The notes under the pieces were generated by a model. It did not search any database. It was not told the DNA's origin and saw only the letters and a list, made by a program, of their open reading frames with translations. A DNA stretch of 64,000 nt from Micractinium sp. NFX-FRZ (lineage: Eukaryota; Chlorophyta; Trebouxiophyceae; Chlorellales; Chlorellaceae): NCBI GenBank assembly GCA_029339195.1, contig JAPTJF010000268.1, positions 1 through 64,000 on the forward strand. The letters are read 5' to 3'. Below, piece by piece: positions 12,349-23,508 of the stretch (the first letter of the stretch is position 1; every line of letters begins with the position of its first letter). Made by a program: the position numbers and the translations under genes.

Positions 12349-13513
12349 GCTCGGCGCCGCTTTTTTTGCGCCTCGACTGATCTCGGTATGCGGTCTGCCG
12401 GCTGGGGGTGCGCCTCCCGCAGAAGTCACCTAAGCCATTGATGGTCTGATCAGCCGCGATGGAGCACAACCGAGTTAGAAGCAGAAAGGGGTTAAATCCC
12501 AAGGAGTTCACAAGACCGTTCACCGGGTGGCGCCAGTGGCCATGCTGCATTGCGCCTCCCGCTGGGCGCCCGGTCGCAGCGCCTCTATGCCCGCTCGGCT
12601 GCCCAGGCCAGGCCAGGCGGCACACATTGCCCAGCAAACTCCTTTTGTTGCAGAATCGGAAAGTTCAGTCAAACCATGAGTATTGAAATATGTGCAAAAG
12701 CTGCCAGAATACACTGGCAGCTGAAATCAGCACTTTGAACCTGCAGAGCGCCAGCCGCTAACAGCCGCTGGAGTGGAGCCAGCACCAGGGCCAGATTGCT
12801 GGTCATCATGGTACCATGCTCAACAAGCATTGCCGTGTAACTAGATTGAGCAGCTTCATATAATCACATGATCCACGAGGCACGAGCCACAACTGGGGCC
12901 TTCCACGTGCCGCCGACACGCGGCCTCGCAGCTCCAAGCAGCCGGCGCTCTGCCGCCTTGTCGCCGCTGGTTGGGGTTCGGACCTTGCCCAATGCATTGG
13001 TGGGTTGCAAGTGCTCAAATATTCCGTAAGATTTGCTTTGAGCTTCAATTAAGCTATGCTGGGAATGTACATGACCGCACCTGCTGTGCTCACCCGGGAA
13101 TCGTGCAAGGCGGCGGCGCCAGCAAGGCAGCGGTGCCAGGCTGGGCGCCACTGCGCCTCAGTCGAAATAAGCCCTTCTGCGCGGAATCCGTGTTCTTCCC
13201 ACTGCTCTACTATTTAATCCAAAGCGTTTCAGCGGCAGCGACAGCGGTCGACGTGCGATTGGCTCCCTGATCCGCGCCCGGGCGGTGGCCGGGCTGCCTT
13301 GAAGTGATCAGCCGTCTTTCAAGTTCCGAGGTGAAGCTCCCAGAAGGGCCCGGGACTGACGCGGGGGCTCCGGCCCTCCTCTTGACGGCGCCCGCCGCCT
13401 GCCGCCTGCTGCCTGCCTTCCGCCTGCCGTTTTGTCCCCAAGTCAGCTGCCCCGCCCGCCCTAGCGCAGGTCTTTGCCCGTTTGACAGGCTCCGTCTAGT
13501 CCAGCTTGCAAGA
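12349..13513. promoter_or_regulatory. Divergent intergenic region, kinase-like gene / ARM-MYND gene
   Basis: These 1.17 kb separate two start codons that point away from each other, so they should hold both promoters and 5' UTRs. An AT-rich TATA-like stretch (CTATTTAATC, about 13209-13218) lies ~300 bp before the ARM-MYND ATG. No exon or repeat was recognised. The assignment as a promoter is by position only. Confidence 0.4.
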
Positions 13514-15394
13514 ATGGCAGCGTCCAGCCGCGACGTTCCTGCCGTGTTGCAGCGCCTACGCTCTGGCAGTGAGGCTCAACAACTGGACGCGTGTCGAGCT
13601 CTGTTGGACCTCGTGAGCGAGCCATTCAAGACGCTGGAGGTCACGGAGTTTGATTCTAGGATCCCCGCAAGTGCTTTAGAACCGGCCATCGAGGTGGCAA
13701 GCGCCATAGTGGCGGCAGGCGCCATCCCTGCGCTGATGTGGTGCTTGGAGCACGCTTGCAGCGAGGAGCTGATTGGGAGCGCAGCATCGACCCTGGCAAA
13801 TATGGCCTGTGGCAGCGCAGCCATCAAAGCAGCGATAGCAGCAGCCGGAGCTATTCCTGTGCTCCTCGGCCAGATGTGCAGGTGCAGCAGCGCGCCGGCA
13901 CAGCGGGGTGCGGCTGCCGCGCTTGGAAATCTTAACCTGGTGGAGAACAGTGCAGCCATCGCGGCAGCAGGGGGGATTCCTGCGGTGCTCCAGTGCCTGC
14001 AGCGCAGCAGCGACGAAAGTGTACAGGAGCAGGCAGCAAAGGTGCTTGTTAACCTCGCGATTGACGACCCGCAGCATTGCACAGCGATAGCCGACGCAGG
14101 TGGCCTCGCTGCACTGGTGGCGTGCGTGCAGCGCGGCAGCGACTCCGGGCTGCTCCGATTTGCAGCATCGGCATTGAGCCGCATTGCGCGGACCAGCTCC
14201 CCTCTTTTGTCAGCTGTGACAGCTGCTGGCGCAGCCCCAGCCCTGGTGCGTGCACTGCAGTGCAGCGACAGTGAGCTGGTGCAACATGCAGCAGTTAGTG
14301 CACTGTGGAGCATCAGCAGGGGCAGTTTCTGTGACACAGCAGCCGTCATCTCTGCTGGGGCCATCCCCGAGCTTGTGAGGCTGCTGCGCACCAGCGACAC
14401 CGACGCAGTGCTACAGCTGGCAGCTGGCATGCTCAGCAACCTGGACGATGCCAGAACAGCCATCGCAGCGGCAGGGGCCATCCCAGAACTGGTGCGATGC
14501 CTGCGCATCAGCACCAGCGAGGCCGTGCTGTTGTCCGCAGCCTGCGCACTTGGAATCCTTTCCCAAGACATGCGGCACTGTGCAGCGGTTGCCTCTGCAG
14601 GCGGCATTCCAGCGTTGGTGCACAGCCTGCACCGCATGAGCAGTGCGGAAGGTCTTATGGCAGCAACACACGTGCTGACTCTTCTGGCGTGCGAGAATCC
14701 CAGTCGGCAGGCAGCAATCGTGGCTGTTGGCGGCGCCCAGGCTCTGTTTCAGCTGCAGCACCACAGTTCAGACGTGGTGCGGGAGGCTGCCACCACAGCG
14801 CTGTTTTGCTTATATTGCAGCAGGCCAGAGCAGGGAGAAGAGGGGGTGTTACTGTCAGAAGAGGTGGGAGCAGCGGCGGCGGCGGAGGCACTGGCAGCTG
14901 AGGAGAAGGCGGCAGAGGAGGACGCATCCGATGCGTCAACATCTGCTGTGCCTGCTGAGCCAGCCGTTGCCGCAGCAGCAGCGCCCAGGGCGTGTGCCGC
15001 TCCGGGCTGCGGCAACACCCAGCACCTGAAGCGCTGCAGCGGGTGAGTGCGGGCTCCAGGCTGGATTTACAGTTGTGCAGGCAGCGGGCAGAGAGGCGGC
15101 ACTGCTGTTGGGCTGCCCATGTGGATGTTCTGGCTGCGCACGCTCCCACCTCAACAACCTGCCGTATTCAAGGATGCATGCCATTTTTTCTATCTGCACC
15201 TTCTTCCTGCATTGGCGCGCAGTGTTCCAAGCTATCCAGCCCCACCTTATACCAAACTTGGTCTGCCAGCCCTATGTTTGCGTGCATGCAGGTGCAGGAC
15301 GGTGCGGTACTGCAGCGAGGCGTGCAGCCACGGGCACTGGCGGGCCCACAAGCGCGAGTGCCGCCGCCTGCAAGCCGAAGCAGCTGCCTCTTAG
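13514..15394 (+). CDS. Armadillo-repeat protein with C-terminal MYND zinc finger
   Basis: Two exons, 13514-15042 and 15292-15394, give 543 residues. About nine armadillo-type repeats fill residues 60-430; each carries a variant of the AAIAAAGAIPALV helix turn. An Ala/Glu-rich linker follows. The last ~45 residues form a MYND zinc finger with the Cys/His spacing CX4C, CX2C, YCX3C and a final HX3C. ARM repeats and MYND fingers are both protein-interaction modules, so a scaffold or regulatory role is likely; the partner is unknown. The single intron falls inside the finger, between its second and third cysteine pairs, so an unspliced transcript would lack a complete finger. The frame is open further upstream, but the ATG at 13514 is the first one in frame just before the repeats. 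Confidence 0.9.
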
Positions 15395-15944
15395 GTCGCA
15401 GAAAACAACAAATAGGAGGTTCTGCTTAAAGTATCGGTATCTGCTTGCCACTACACCACACTTCACGGGTGCTTGTTTTAGGGGCACCCCAAGCACGCGC
15501 CACACTGTCTAGTTGCATGCCTGCTTTCTGTCTAGCCGGTTTGCTGGGGAGAGGCCGCCATTCATTTTTTGGTGTCGTCGTGATGATTTAGCGTTGTTGT
15601 GGACATGTGTGTATATATGTTGCTGTGGCATGTTTGAGACAGAAGCTGGCGGGGCAGTATCAGTGCGGGTATCGGCGGTCGTCCAAGAGCGGCACAGCGG
15701 CGGTGGCACAATTGCAAGGAGCGCCGTCGCCGCCGTAAGCCGTGCTTGTGAGATCACCAGCATGCACATGCATGTGGCGGTATAGGTGACAATCTAAGCT
15801 GGTGCCAGCATGAAGCTTACGAGGCAACTAACGGGGGCTTTCCATCTGCCGCTGACGGCGCCATTCTCCTCCCCTTGCTCTGCTCATCTGCTCATCTGCT
15901 CATCTCTGAAACGCTGCTAAGCTTCCACGCTCTCCCAGGCGCCC
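15395..15944. other. Intergenic gap between two co-directional genes
   Basis: This holds the ARM-MYND 3' UTR and the promoter of the F-box gene. No TGTAA was found. A short tandem of TGCTCATC-type units lies at about 15884-15905. No gene was recognised. Confidence 0.5.
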
Positions 15945-18900
15945 ATGGGCGGTCATATCAGCGCCATGAGGCGCCCGCGCTCGGCGTCTTCCTCGGTCCC
16001 GGCCCTGCACCTATTGGGCCTGCCGGAAGACCTTCTGCTGATCATTGCTGCCCGCCTGCCTCTGGAGGACCGCGTGCGTCTGGCCTGCGTGTGCCGGCAG
16101 CTGAACGAAGCGGCCGCGTGCGAGCAGCTGTGGCCAGAGCTGCACCTGGACTTCAAGGCGGCTCGCTGGGCCACTGAGCCGCACGGCACAGCCGTGAGGG
16201 AGCTGCACCAGTCGCTCAGGTGGGTGAGGTGGGTCGAGGGCGGCCGGCGGCGGCGGCAGGAAGTGCTGCGCTTTGCAGCACACGCCTCGACCTGCTCTCC
16301 TGCGCTGAAATCCTCACTCCCTTGTTAATCGCTGTAAGCTGAGCCTTGTTTGCCCTCCTGCATACTCAGTGACTTTCACAGGGGGCCGTCCCAGCCAGGG
16401 TGCCCGCTGGCCTCCCCCAGCCAGTGCCGCCACCCCAACCCGCCGCTCCATCCCCGGCCCGCCCGCAGGCTGTGGCTGGCGCGGCGGCGGCGCGGCGTGT
16501 GCTCCCTCACCATCACCTGGCCGGGGCGGCTGGACGTGTACCCTTACGAGGTCCCCGACGCCACAGTGTACCACCTGCAGCTGCTAGTAGCCTCCCTGCT
16601 GGGCTCCCTGGCAGGCAGCCTTCAAGCCTTGGAGCACCGCTTCTCATGCTTTGTGCCCTGGGCGGACACCCTGATCCCGCTGGGGGGCGGCGCCGGCGGC
16701 CTGCGTGAGCTGCGCATCAGCGACTGCCACCTGCCCAGCATGGCTGCGCTGGGCGCGCTGGGCCCCTCCCTCACCTACCTCTCCATCAACATCTGCCCCG
16801 GCTTTGCCGAGCACGAAGGTGAGCGTGTGCCGGGGGGAGGGAGGCCTAGAAAGAGGGGGCACAGGCAGGCTTGGGACCTCAAGCAGCATATAGGCCATTG
16901 GTCGCTGCCCTGTCAGCAGAGCAATGTGTTGATTTGCCCCCTCATGCTGTGCGGGCTCCTGCAGGCGGCCTGGCGTACCTGCACTCCACCCTGCGCCAGC
17001 TGCCGCTCCTGCAGCACCTCAGCCTGTCAGAGCTGCTCTTCGACACGGGTGAGTGCTGCGCCCCTGCCATGTGGGGCGCTGGGCTGGGCTGGGCCACGCT
17101 GGGCACCTGCGTGCCGCGCTGTGCTGCGCCATGCTGGGCGATGCTGCGCTGCACCCTGCTGTGCCACACTGGGCAATGGCGTGCCGCTCTGTGCTGCGCC
17201 ATGCTGGGCGATGCTGCGCTGCACCCTGCTGTGCCACGCTGGGCTGAGCAGCGGTGGGATGCCCGTGGGCCACGCGTCACGTGCCAGCGTCCGCTGCCTG
17301 CCCCCCAGCTCACGCCAAACCCATGCCGGGCTGTACCCTCCCCCTCTGCACACTCCCCCGCAGCCCCCGCCTCGCTGAGCGTCCTCACCCGCCTCACCAC
17401 CCTGGAGCTGGACAGTTTGGACCTGGATTCCGAGGACGCCCTGCCGCCCGGCTGCAGCACGCTCAACCGCCTGGCCCGCCTGCAGCTGACTGGGTCTGGC
17501 CTGGAGAAGGTGCCAGCTGTCCTCCAGGTGGGGGGCATGCCCTGTGGGCAGGACAGCAGCTTGTCGGGCGCCCGCATGCCTGTTGAGACGCACACAATGT
17601 ATCCACGTCTGCAAAGGATGGAAGGAAGGAGATGCCCTTGGGAGCAGCAGACACGCTTGTGGTGGTGGTGTGGGGGGCGCCCCAGTGTCTTGTCACCTGG
17701 GCTGGCTGACGGGGCATCAGCTGGGCTGGCTGGCGGGGCTGGCTGGCGGGGCGTCCTGTGCCCGCCCATCTCCCAGCGGCCTGCTGCTCGGCCCCTGCCT
17801 GATGGATGCCCCCCAGCTGGCTGGCTGCAGCTGTGCACTGGCTGCAGCTGCCCCCGTCGGCCGGCTTCTCCCCTGAACCAAGGCCCTCTGCTCCCATGTG
17901 TGCGCCCGTGTGCCTGTGTGCCGTGCAGCACTTTACCGGCCTGCGCACCCTGCTCCTGTCTGCCAACGAGCTCGGCTCCTCCTGGGATGATGACGAGGAT
18001 GGCCCCCCTCAGGTCTGGGCCTGGCCTTAACGCCTTCTTAACATCAGCAGGCTGTAGGCTCGAATGCGGCACTGGCAGTGCGGGCAGCGGCAGCTGGAAG
18101 GCAGCGCAGAGCCTGGCTACCATGCATGTACTTCCGTACTCGCAAGGACTGGACCATTTGTTTGTTGCTTTTTGCTACTTGTGCTTTCTCCCGCAGGGCG
18201 TGCCTCTGGAGCTGTCGGCGCTGCAGCAGCTGGAGCACCTGTGCCTGAGGAGGAACGAGGGGCTGGGCAGCATGCCGCAGGTTGGTAGGTTGGTGGGTGG
18301 GGGCATGTGGCACGAGGCAGGCGGCAGGCGGCAGGAGAGGCATGCCGGTGGTGGCGGCGGCTGCAGGAGCGGTGCTGAAGGCGGGCAGGACCTGTGCAGG
18401 ACGGAGAGAAGATGCGGGGGAGTAGGAACGCAGGGTGCGTGCCTGCTGGCTCATTGCGGCCAGCGTGCTCTTGCACTGAGCAGCCGGGCCCACTGTGGGG
18501 CGGCTCGCATGCACACCGTGCCAGATGCCAGTTGCACTGGCCGGCACAAACGACTGCCCTGCCTTCCCCACCTTGGCCCTGCCAGGCATTCCGGGTGCTG
18601 AGCCGCCTCACGTTTCTCAGCCTGGCCTGCTCCGGCCTGGGCAGGTTGGGACTCCCGCAAGGCCCCTACCTCTCAGCCCTTCTGGTAAGGAAACGTGTGC
18701 GTGTGCCTCGAGATGCCGAACTGTTCAGCCTGTGCCCTTTGCACAGCACTGCCCCGGCCTGCCTTGGCAGGATCTGTTGGGGCCCAAGCGTTTGACGCTC
18801 CCACCCACCAAAAGCCCCAGGCGCGCCGTGCCTCGATTTGGGAGATGTAGTGGCAGCTCTGCTGTGCCCCCCCAACTTCTGCTATGTCGTCACTGCTCTC

Positions 18901-20314
18901 CTGCTTCCACCCCCCATGCCTATCCGTCTGCCCCTCACTTCAGGAGCTGAATTTGGGAGTTGGAGAGGCACTTCTGCTGTGGCCCCCCAACTTCTGCCAT
19001 GTTGCACCGCTCTCTTGCTTCCACCTTGCCCTCTGCCACTGCGCCCCTCACTTTAGGAGCTGGACTTGACTGGCAACCCCCACCTGCCGTCCTCCTCCCT
19101 GGCCGCCCTGGCTGCCGCGCCACGCCTGCGCTGGCTGTCGCTGCGGGGCTGCCAGGCGGCCTCTGGCGGCCTGCTGCTGCCTGCCGTCCTGGGCCTGAGC
19201 CAGCTGACCTACTTGGATGTTGGGGCCACGCCGGTGCGCTGGTGAGCGAGGGGGGCAGGGCCGGGTGTGAGTCGGGCTGTTGGCAGGGCGCTGCCATGCC
19301 AGGCAGGAGCCAATGAGCGGTGTGGTTGGGAACTGTTCCTCCAGCGCAAACTTGGTACCTCGGCATGTTGCTGCATGAGGGGTCCCTCCGGAGCCAAAGC
19401 AGGCCATGCTTCCAAAGCACGGGTTGACCTCTTTTGCACCTGCTCTTCTGCCCACCCCTCCCTCTGCCCCTCCCCACCCAGGCTCACACCGGGCGCATCT
19501 GCTTCCAGCCAACCAACAAGAAGCTGAACACCGATCGCTGCTGTACCCCTACCCCACCCCTGACATCCAATGCCATTCTGCCCCTGCACCTCTCCCACTG
19601 CCCCGACCCAGGTTTACGCCAGGTCCCTACGCTGCCAGCCTGCAAGAGCTCAGCGCGGACCGATGCGCCCCTGACGACACCCAGGCCATGCGTGTGCTGT
19701 CGGCGCTGCCACCCCTGCCGCGCCTGCGCCGCCTTTTCTGGCGCGACAACGGGCGCGTGAACCTGCCGGCGGCGCGGGGGCTGCTGCGCCAGGCGCCGGC
19801 GCTCAAGGTGAGGCACGCTTGGGGCCGGGCTGGCCGGTGGGCTGGAAAGTCAGCCTGGATTAGTTACTACTGGCAGGTGCAGCAACTTGTCAATTGCCTC
19901 TGCTCTCTCAGGTCTCCTGCACCTTGCCTGCCCATGCCTGTTGCGGCCTCCCCCGGCCATCACTTAGGCACAGAGAGCCAGCAGGCATGATGCATTAGAT
20001 TACACATCCCTCTTTCTTTCCACCCACTTTTGTGCGCACAGGAGCTGTGGGTGGCCCGCTCTGAGGGCCTGACCAAGCCAGCCGAAAGGGAGCTGGTGCA
20101 GGCGGGGGTGGCGGCGGAGGTGCGCGTGGCTGCCTACCCGCTTGGCTACACGGCGGTTGAGGAGTCGGGAAGCGATACTGACAGCAGCGGCGGCTCTGGT
20201 GCCGAGTCCGGGAGTGAGAGCGGCGGCGGCTCTGGTTCGGAGCCGGGCAGCGATGCTGAGAGTGGCGGCGGCGGCACTGGGTCGGAGTCGGGGAGCGAGA
20301 GTGATGCGGAGTGA
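15945..20314 (+). CDS. F-box and leucine-rich-repeat protein
   Basis: Ten exons: 15945-16219, 16469-16818, 16965-17048, 17364-17527, 17929-18012, 18197-18280, 18586-18684, 19057-19241, 19612-19807, 20042-20314; 597 residues. An F-box lies near residues 25-60 (LPEDLLLIIAARLPLEDRVR). Downstream are leucine-rich repeats, often one per exon, with LxxLxL cores (LTTLELDSL, LEHLCLRRN, LTFLSLACS, LRWLSLRGC). The C-terminus is a Ser/Gly/Glu tail of about 50 residues built from GSESG-type repeats. Such proteins are usually substrate receptors of SCF (Skp1-cullin-F-box) ubiquitin ligases, with the LRRs choosing the substrate; that role is inferred from the architecture. Exons 5 and 6 are each 84 nt, one plant-type LRR unit long. 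Intron 7 contains a duplicated acceptor. Confidence 0.85.
17105..17250. repeat. Tandem ~69 bp repeat inside F-box gene intron 3
   Basis: Two nearly identical copies carry the shared core GCTGCGCCATGCTGGGCGAT followed by TGCGCTGCACCCTGCTGTGC, about 69 bp apart. They lie wholly inside the intron between exons 3 and 4 and contain no exon sequence. Their reading frames are not part of the predicted protein. Confidence 0.8.
18836..19062 (+). repeat. 115 bp tandem duplication carrying a second splice acceptor
   Basis: Block 18836-18950 and block 18951-19062 are diverged tandem copies. Both contain CCCCAACTTCTGC, a CTCTCCTGCTTCCACC-like tract and CCCCTCACTT followed by the acceptor and GAGCTG. The upstream copy has its own acceptor (CAG at 18941-18943) and the LRR start ELNLG; the real exon 8 starts at 19057 with ELDLTG. 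Because 115 is not a multiple of three, using the upstream acceptor shifts the frame and soon reaches a stop. Confidence 0.85.
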
Positions 20315-20898
20315 GGCACGGAGCTGGCGTGCTGCCATGCTGCAGCACAGGAGCAGTGGTGCATGTGCGCGTGCAAACTGTGACTCGCTTCTGGGCATTG
20401 CATCTCTACTGGTCCCGAGCTCTCCTGAGCCATGTTCATCTGCCTGTGCACATCGCCTTAAGGAAGCTTCACGGCTTACACAATCAATGAGGGAGGGAAG
20501 GGTTCAGGCAGGGGCTCGTGGCGGCTTGTATCAACGCAGCGCCCCGCGTGTTAATCACATCACATTTATAAAATCTCGTCATGAAAGAGGGGTTCATGTC
20601 TGGGGAGAGTACAAAGTACGTTGTGGGAGGGTGGAGAGAGGGTACATATTGAAGGGTGGGGACGATGAATGGGAGGAACACAGGGGGGGGTGATTGTGTT
20701 GGGAATGCATGCTCTGAAGGCTATTATGGGATCGAATGCCAGCATTGTCCGGCACAGTTGAGGCCTGGGGTCTGCACGTATCCACTGGAGGCGTCGGCTG
20801 GTCGGGTGGTCGTAGCACCATACATGCTGCTGCAGTGGGTGGTGGCACTGACAGCAGGCAGGCCAGCCTCACGGCGGGCTGTCGCTCCCGCAACCCCC
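20315..20898. other. Convergent intergenic region, F-box gene / petC
   Basis: The two flanking genes end towards each other here. A minus-strand TGTAA (TTACA at 20476-20480) fits as the petC poly(A) signal, giving a 3' UTR of about 420 nt. No clear signal for the F-box gene and no further gene were seen. Confidence 0.5.
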
Positions 20899-22707
20899 TC
20901 ACGTCCACCAGGGCTTCTGGCCGTCACGGAAGTCGGTCTCGGTCCTGAGCCGAGCCAGGAAAGCAGGGGGCAAGGAGGTGTGAGAAAGCACGTGAGGGTG
21001 TGCCGGTGAAGGGGGGATGCACGGCGGATGGCAGGGGGCCGGCAGGCAGGAATGAGGCAGGCAGCTGTGGCCAGGAATGCCGGAGCCAGGATGGATAGAA
21101 GGAGGCAGGCAGGTGTCGCCAGGAACGTGGTAGGCAGGATTGAGGAGGGCAGCTGTTGCCGGGACTGTCCCCATGCCACCCCACCCGTCAACAACCCGGC
21201 AGCCAAGCCACTCGCTGCAGTAGTCATCCGACCAGCTGCTGACTCACCAGGGGCTCAGGGTCACCACGTCCTTCTCGTCCACGTCAGTGTGCACCAGCGC
21301 CAGAGACAGCGGAGCGGGGCCCCGCACCTTCTTGCCCTGCAGAAGAGCGCGGCAGTGCTAAGCAGTGCATGCATACGTTAGCGGGGCATGTACTGGCAGC
21401 GCCGGCTAGCATGGCAGGGCCGCGTACTTTTGATGCCCGCACATTGCTGCCCGCGCTGGCGCGCTGGCAGCCCTCCGCTTGTCCCGCAACAGCAGCTGGT
21501 GCAGGCAGGGCGAAAGCAAGCAACCAGGCAGGCTGGCGTAAGGGCAGGCAGGCGTAGGGGCAGGCAGGCAGGCGCACCTGCGCATCATACTGGCTCCCAT
21601 GGCAGGGGCACATGAACTTGTTCTCGGCCTGCAGACGTGGAGGCGGCGGCAGAGGCGGGCACAGGGGCGGGGCGGGCGGTCAGCAGCTGAGCCACCTGCT
21701 GGTGGGCTCGGTGGCGGGCAGCCTGCAGCGACACGCAGCTGGCAGGGGGGGTCTGCTGCGGATGCACATGCGACCACGTCTCTGCTCGGCAGACTGCCTG
21801 CGGCCTCCCCCAGAGAAAGGCAGCAGCCACCCAGGCGTGCCCGGTGCCCCCTCACCGCGTTCCAGGGCACCACGCAGCCCAGGTGGGTGCAGATGGAGTT
21901 GACGCCGTACTGCTCAATGCCGATGTCAGTCACTACCAGGTATGTGGGGTCTCCCTGTGAGATGGGTGCAAAATGGGGAAGTCTGGGGCGCATGCGCAAG
22001 GCGGGCGGGATGCCAGGCGGTGCCAACCGACGGGAGGGAGCCATGTGGGCAGGAGAATCGATGCGGCGATTCGTGCAGTGCTGGCCATGCTGCTGCTTAT
22101 ATGGCAGGCGGGCCCGCCTCCCAGTGCCGTGCTCCCTCAGCCTGCCCCCACACTCTCACTCGAGTCGACAGTGGCCGTCCCAGGCAAAGCAGCTCACCTT
22201 CAGCCCCTGCACCAGCGAGCGGTCGCCAGCGGGGTGCGCGGCCAGCCAGGCGCTGGCTTGGACCTCGCTGCCCAGGGCGTCGCGTGCGGCCTGCGGCCCA
22301 GAGCCTCCTCCAGAACTGCGCATGCAGCAACGGTATGGGCGTGCAAAAGGCGCAGTGGTAAAGAGGCTGACGAGAGGATTAACGTGTGGCGATCAAGCCG
22401 GCGACTATGCCACCCGGCGGTACCCAGCAGGCGACCGGTTCGCGCACCTGCGAGGCACGAAACTCGCGGCATAGGGTCCCAGGAGGCCCGCGGTGGGCGC
22501 TGCCACAGCACCGCACAGCAGGAGGTTGAGTGTCCGCCGCTTCTCAGGGCTGGGGGGCTCGCTGTAGTTTGCATCGAGCACGCAGTAGTCTGCAGATGCT
22601 GCATCCGAGGCAACCACGCGCAGGGCGGAGCGGGAGGACACCGGGCGACCTGGCCTGGCCTGGAGCGCCACTGGGGCTGAGAAACGGGTGCAAGAGGTGG
22701 CCAGCAT
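20899..22707 (-). CDS. petC: Cytochrome b6f Rieske iron-sulfur subunit, chloroplastic
   Basis: Six exons on the minus strand: 22707-22448, 22315-22198, 21954-21856, 21628-21578, 21336-21248, 20944-20899; 220 residues. The protein carries the [2Fe-2S] cluster that takes electrons from plastoquinol in the cytochrome b6f complex and passes them to plastocyanin or cytochrome c6. The first ~60 residues are a basic, Ser/Ala-rich chloroplast transit peptide; one transmembrane helix follows near 72-95, then a Gly/Ser hinge. The cluster motifs are CTHLGC (Cys148, His150, Cys153) and CPCHGSQY (Cys166, Cys168, His169); Cys148, His150, Cys166 and His169 bind iron and Cys153-Cys168 form the disulfide. The protein ends in [14 protein letters not shown], the usual PetC end with a one-residue variation. 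All ligands are intact, so it should be functional. It is divergent from the phosphoribosyltransferase gene. Confidence 0.97.
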
Positions 22708-23508
22708 GGTTGGCAGACAGCGCATAAGAGGCAAGAGTGCAGGGAATGCGGCAAGTCCCGAATAAACCTGCCCAGCTGACATGAGAGATGCTGCAACTAT
22801 TGCCAGGCTGGCATGCTGGAAAGTCCCGGTGCCGCACCCCCTTGCGCTGCACTGCAGGGTCATTAGAGACCAACCAACGCACTTTCGAGCAGGGCTTCCC
22901 AGAGCATGACTTGCTGCCTGAGGCGGGGTGCCACCGGGTGTGGCGGGCTCACCTCCAGGGGGTGGGCGCACCGAATGAGGCGCAGGCGCCGAGCTGTGGA
23001 CGGCAGTGAGGCTTGATGTGCAGGCTCAGCATGACCGTTGTCAGTATTGCAGTTTCGGTTCTGAATGGCATTTTATCGCGCCAGTGCAAAGCAGCCACCA
23101 TCTGGCATTTTCAAAAGTGTGCAAGTGGTGCCAAGCTTGCCAGGCGCTGGAATTAGGACTCGCCGGCCACTCAGTCAGGCAAACCGAATCTCAACTATTA
23201 TGGGTTATTGCACCGTACATTGCTCATCATTGATTGCAGCTGTTAGCACAAACCGTGATCGCTTTCCGCTGGGCGGCCATGGTGCGGGCACTTCGCCGCC
23301 GCCGCCGCTGCCGCCAAGATGGGCGCCGGAATGGTGCATACATGGGCAAGGGGCCATTTGCCACAAGCAATATACCTCTACCGCGCTTACTCTTCTCACT
23401 GCCAAGTCCCTTCTTGCGTAGGCTGCGCCCATTTTCGCACCATTTTGAGCGCCGCCGCCGCCTGGCGCTGTCCCACTTGGTCGCCCGGTTGTATCCCAGT
23501 CGCACACC
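22708..23508. promoter_or_regulatory. Divergent intergenic region, petC / phosphoribosyltransferase
   Basis: These 800 bp separate two diverging start codons and should contain both promoters. No conserved element, repeat or exon could be named with confidence. A role in light control of petC is plausible for such a gene but nothing here shows it. Confidence 0.4.

Noticed and set aside
13576..14637. A 353-codon minus-strand frame
   Set aside because: It lies wholly opposite the armadillo repeats; the plus strand has the recognisable repeats and MYND finger.
17053..17273. Cys/Ala-rich repeat frames in the F-box gene
   Set aside because: They come from an intronic tandem repeat between two in-phase LRR exons and have no splice support.
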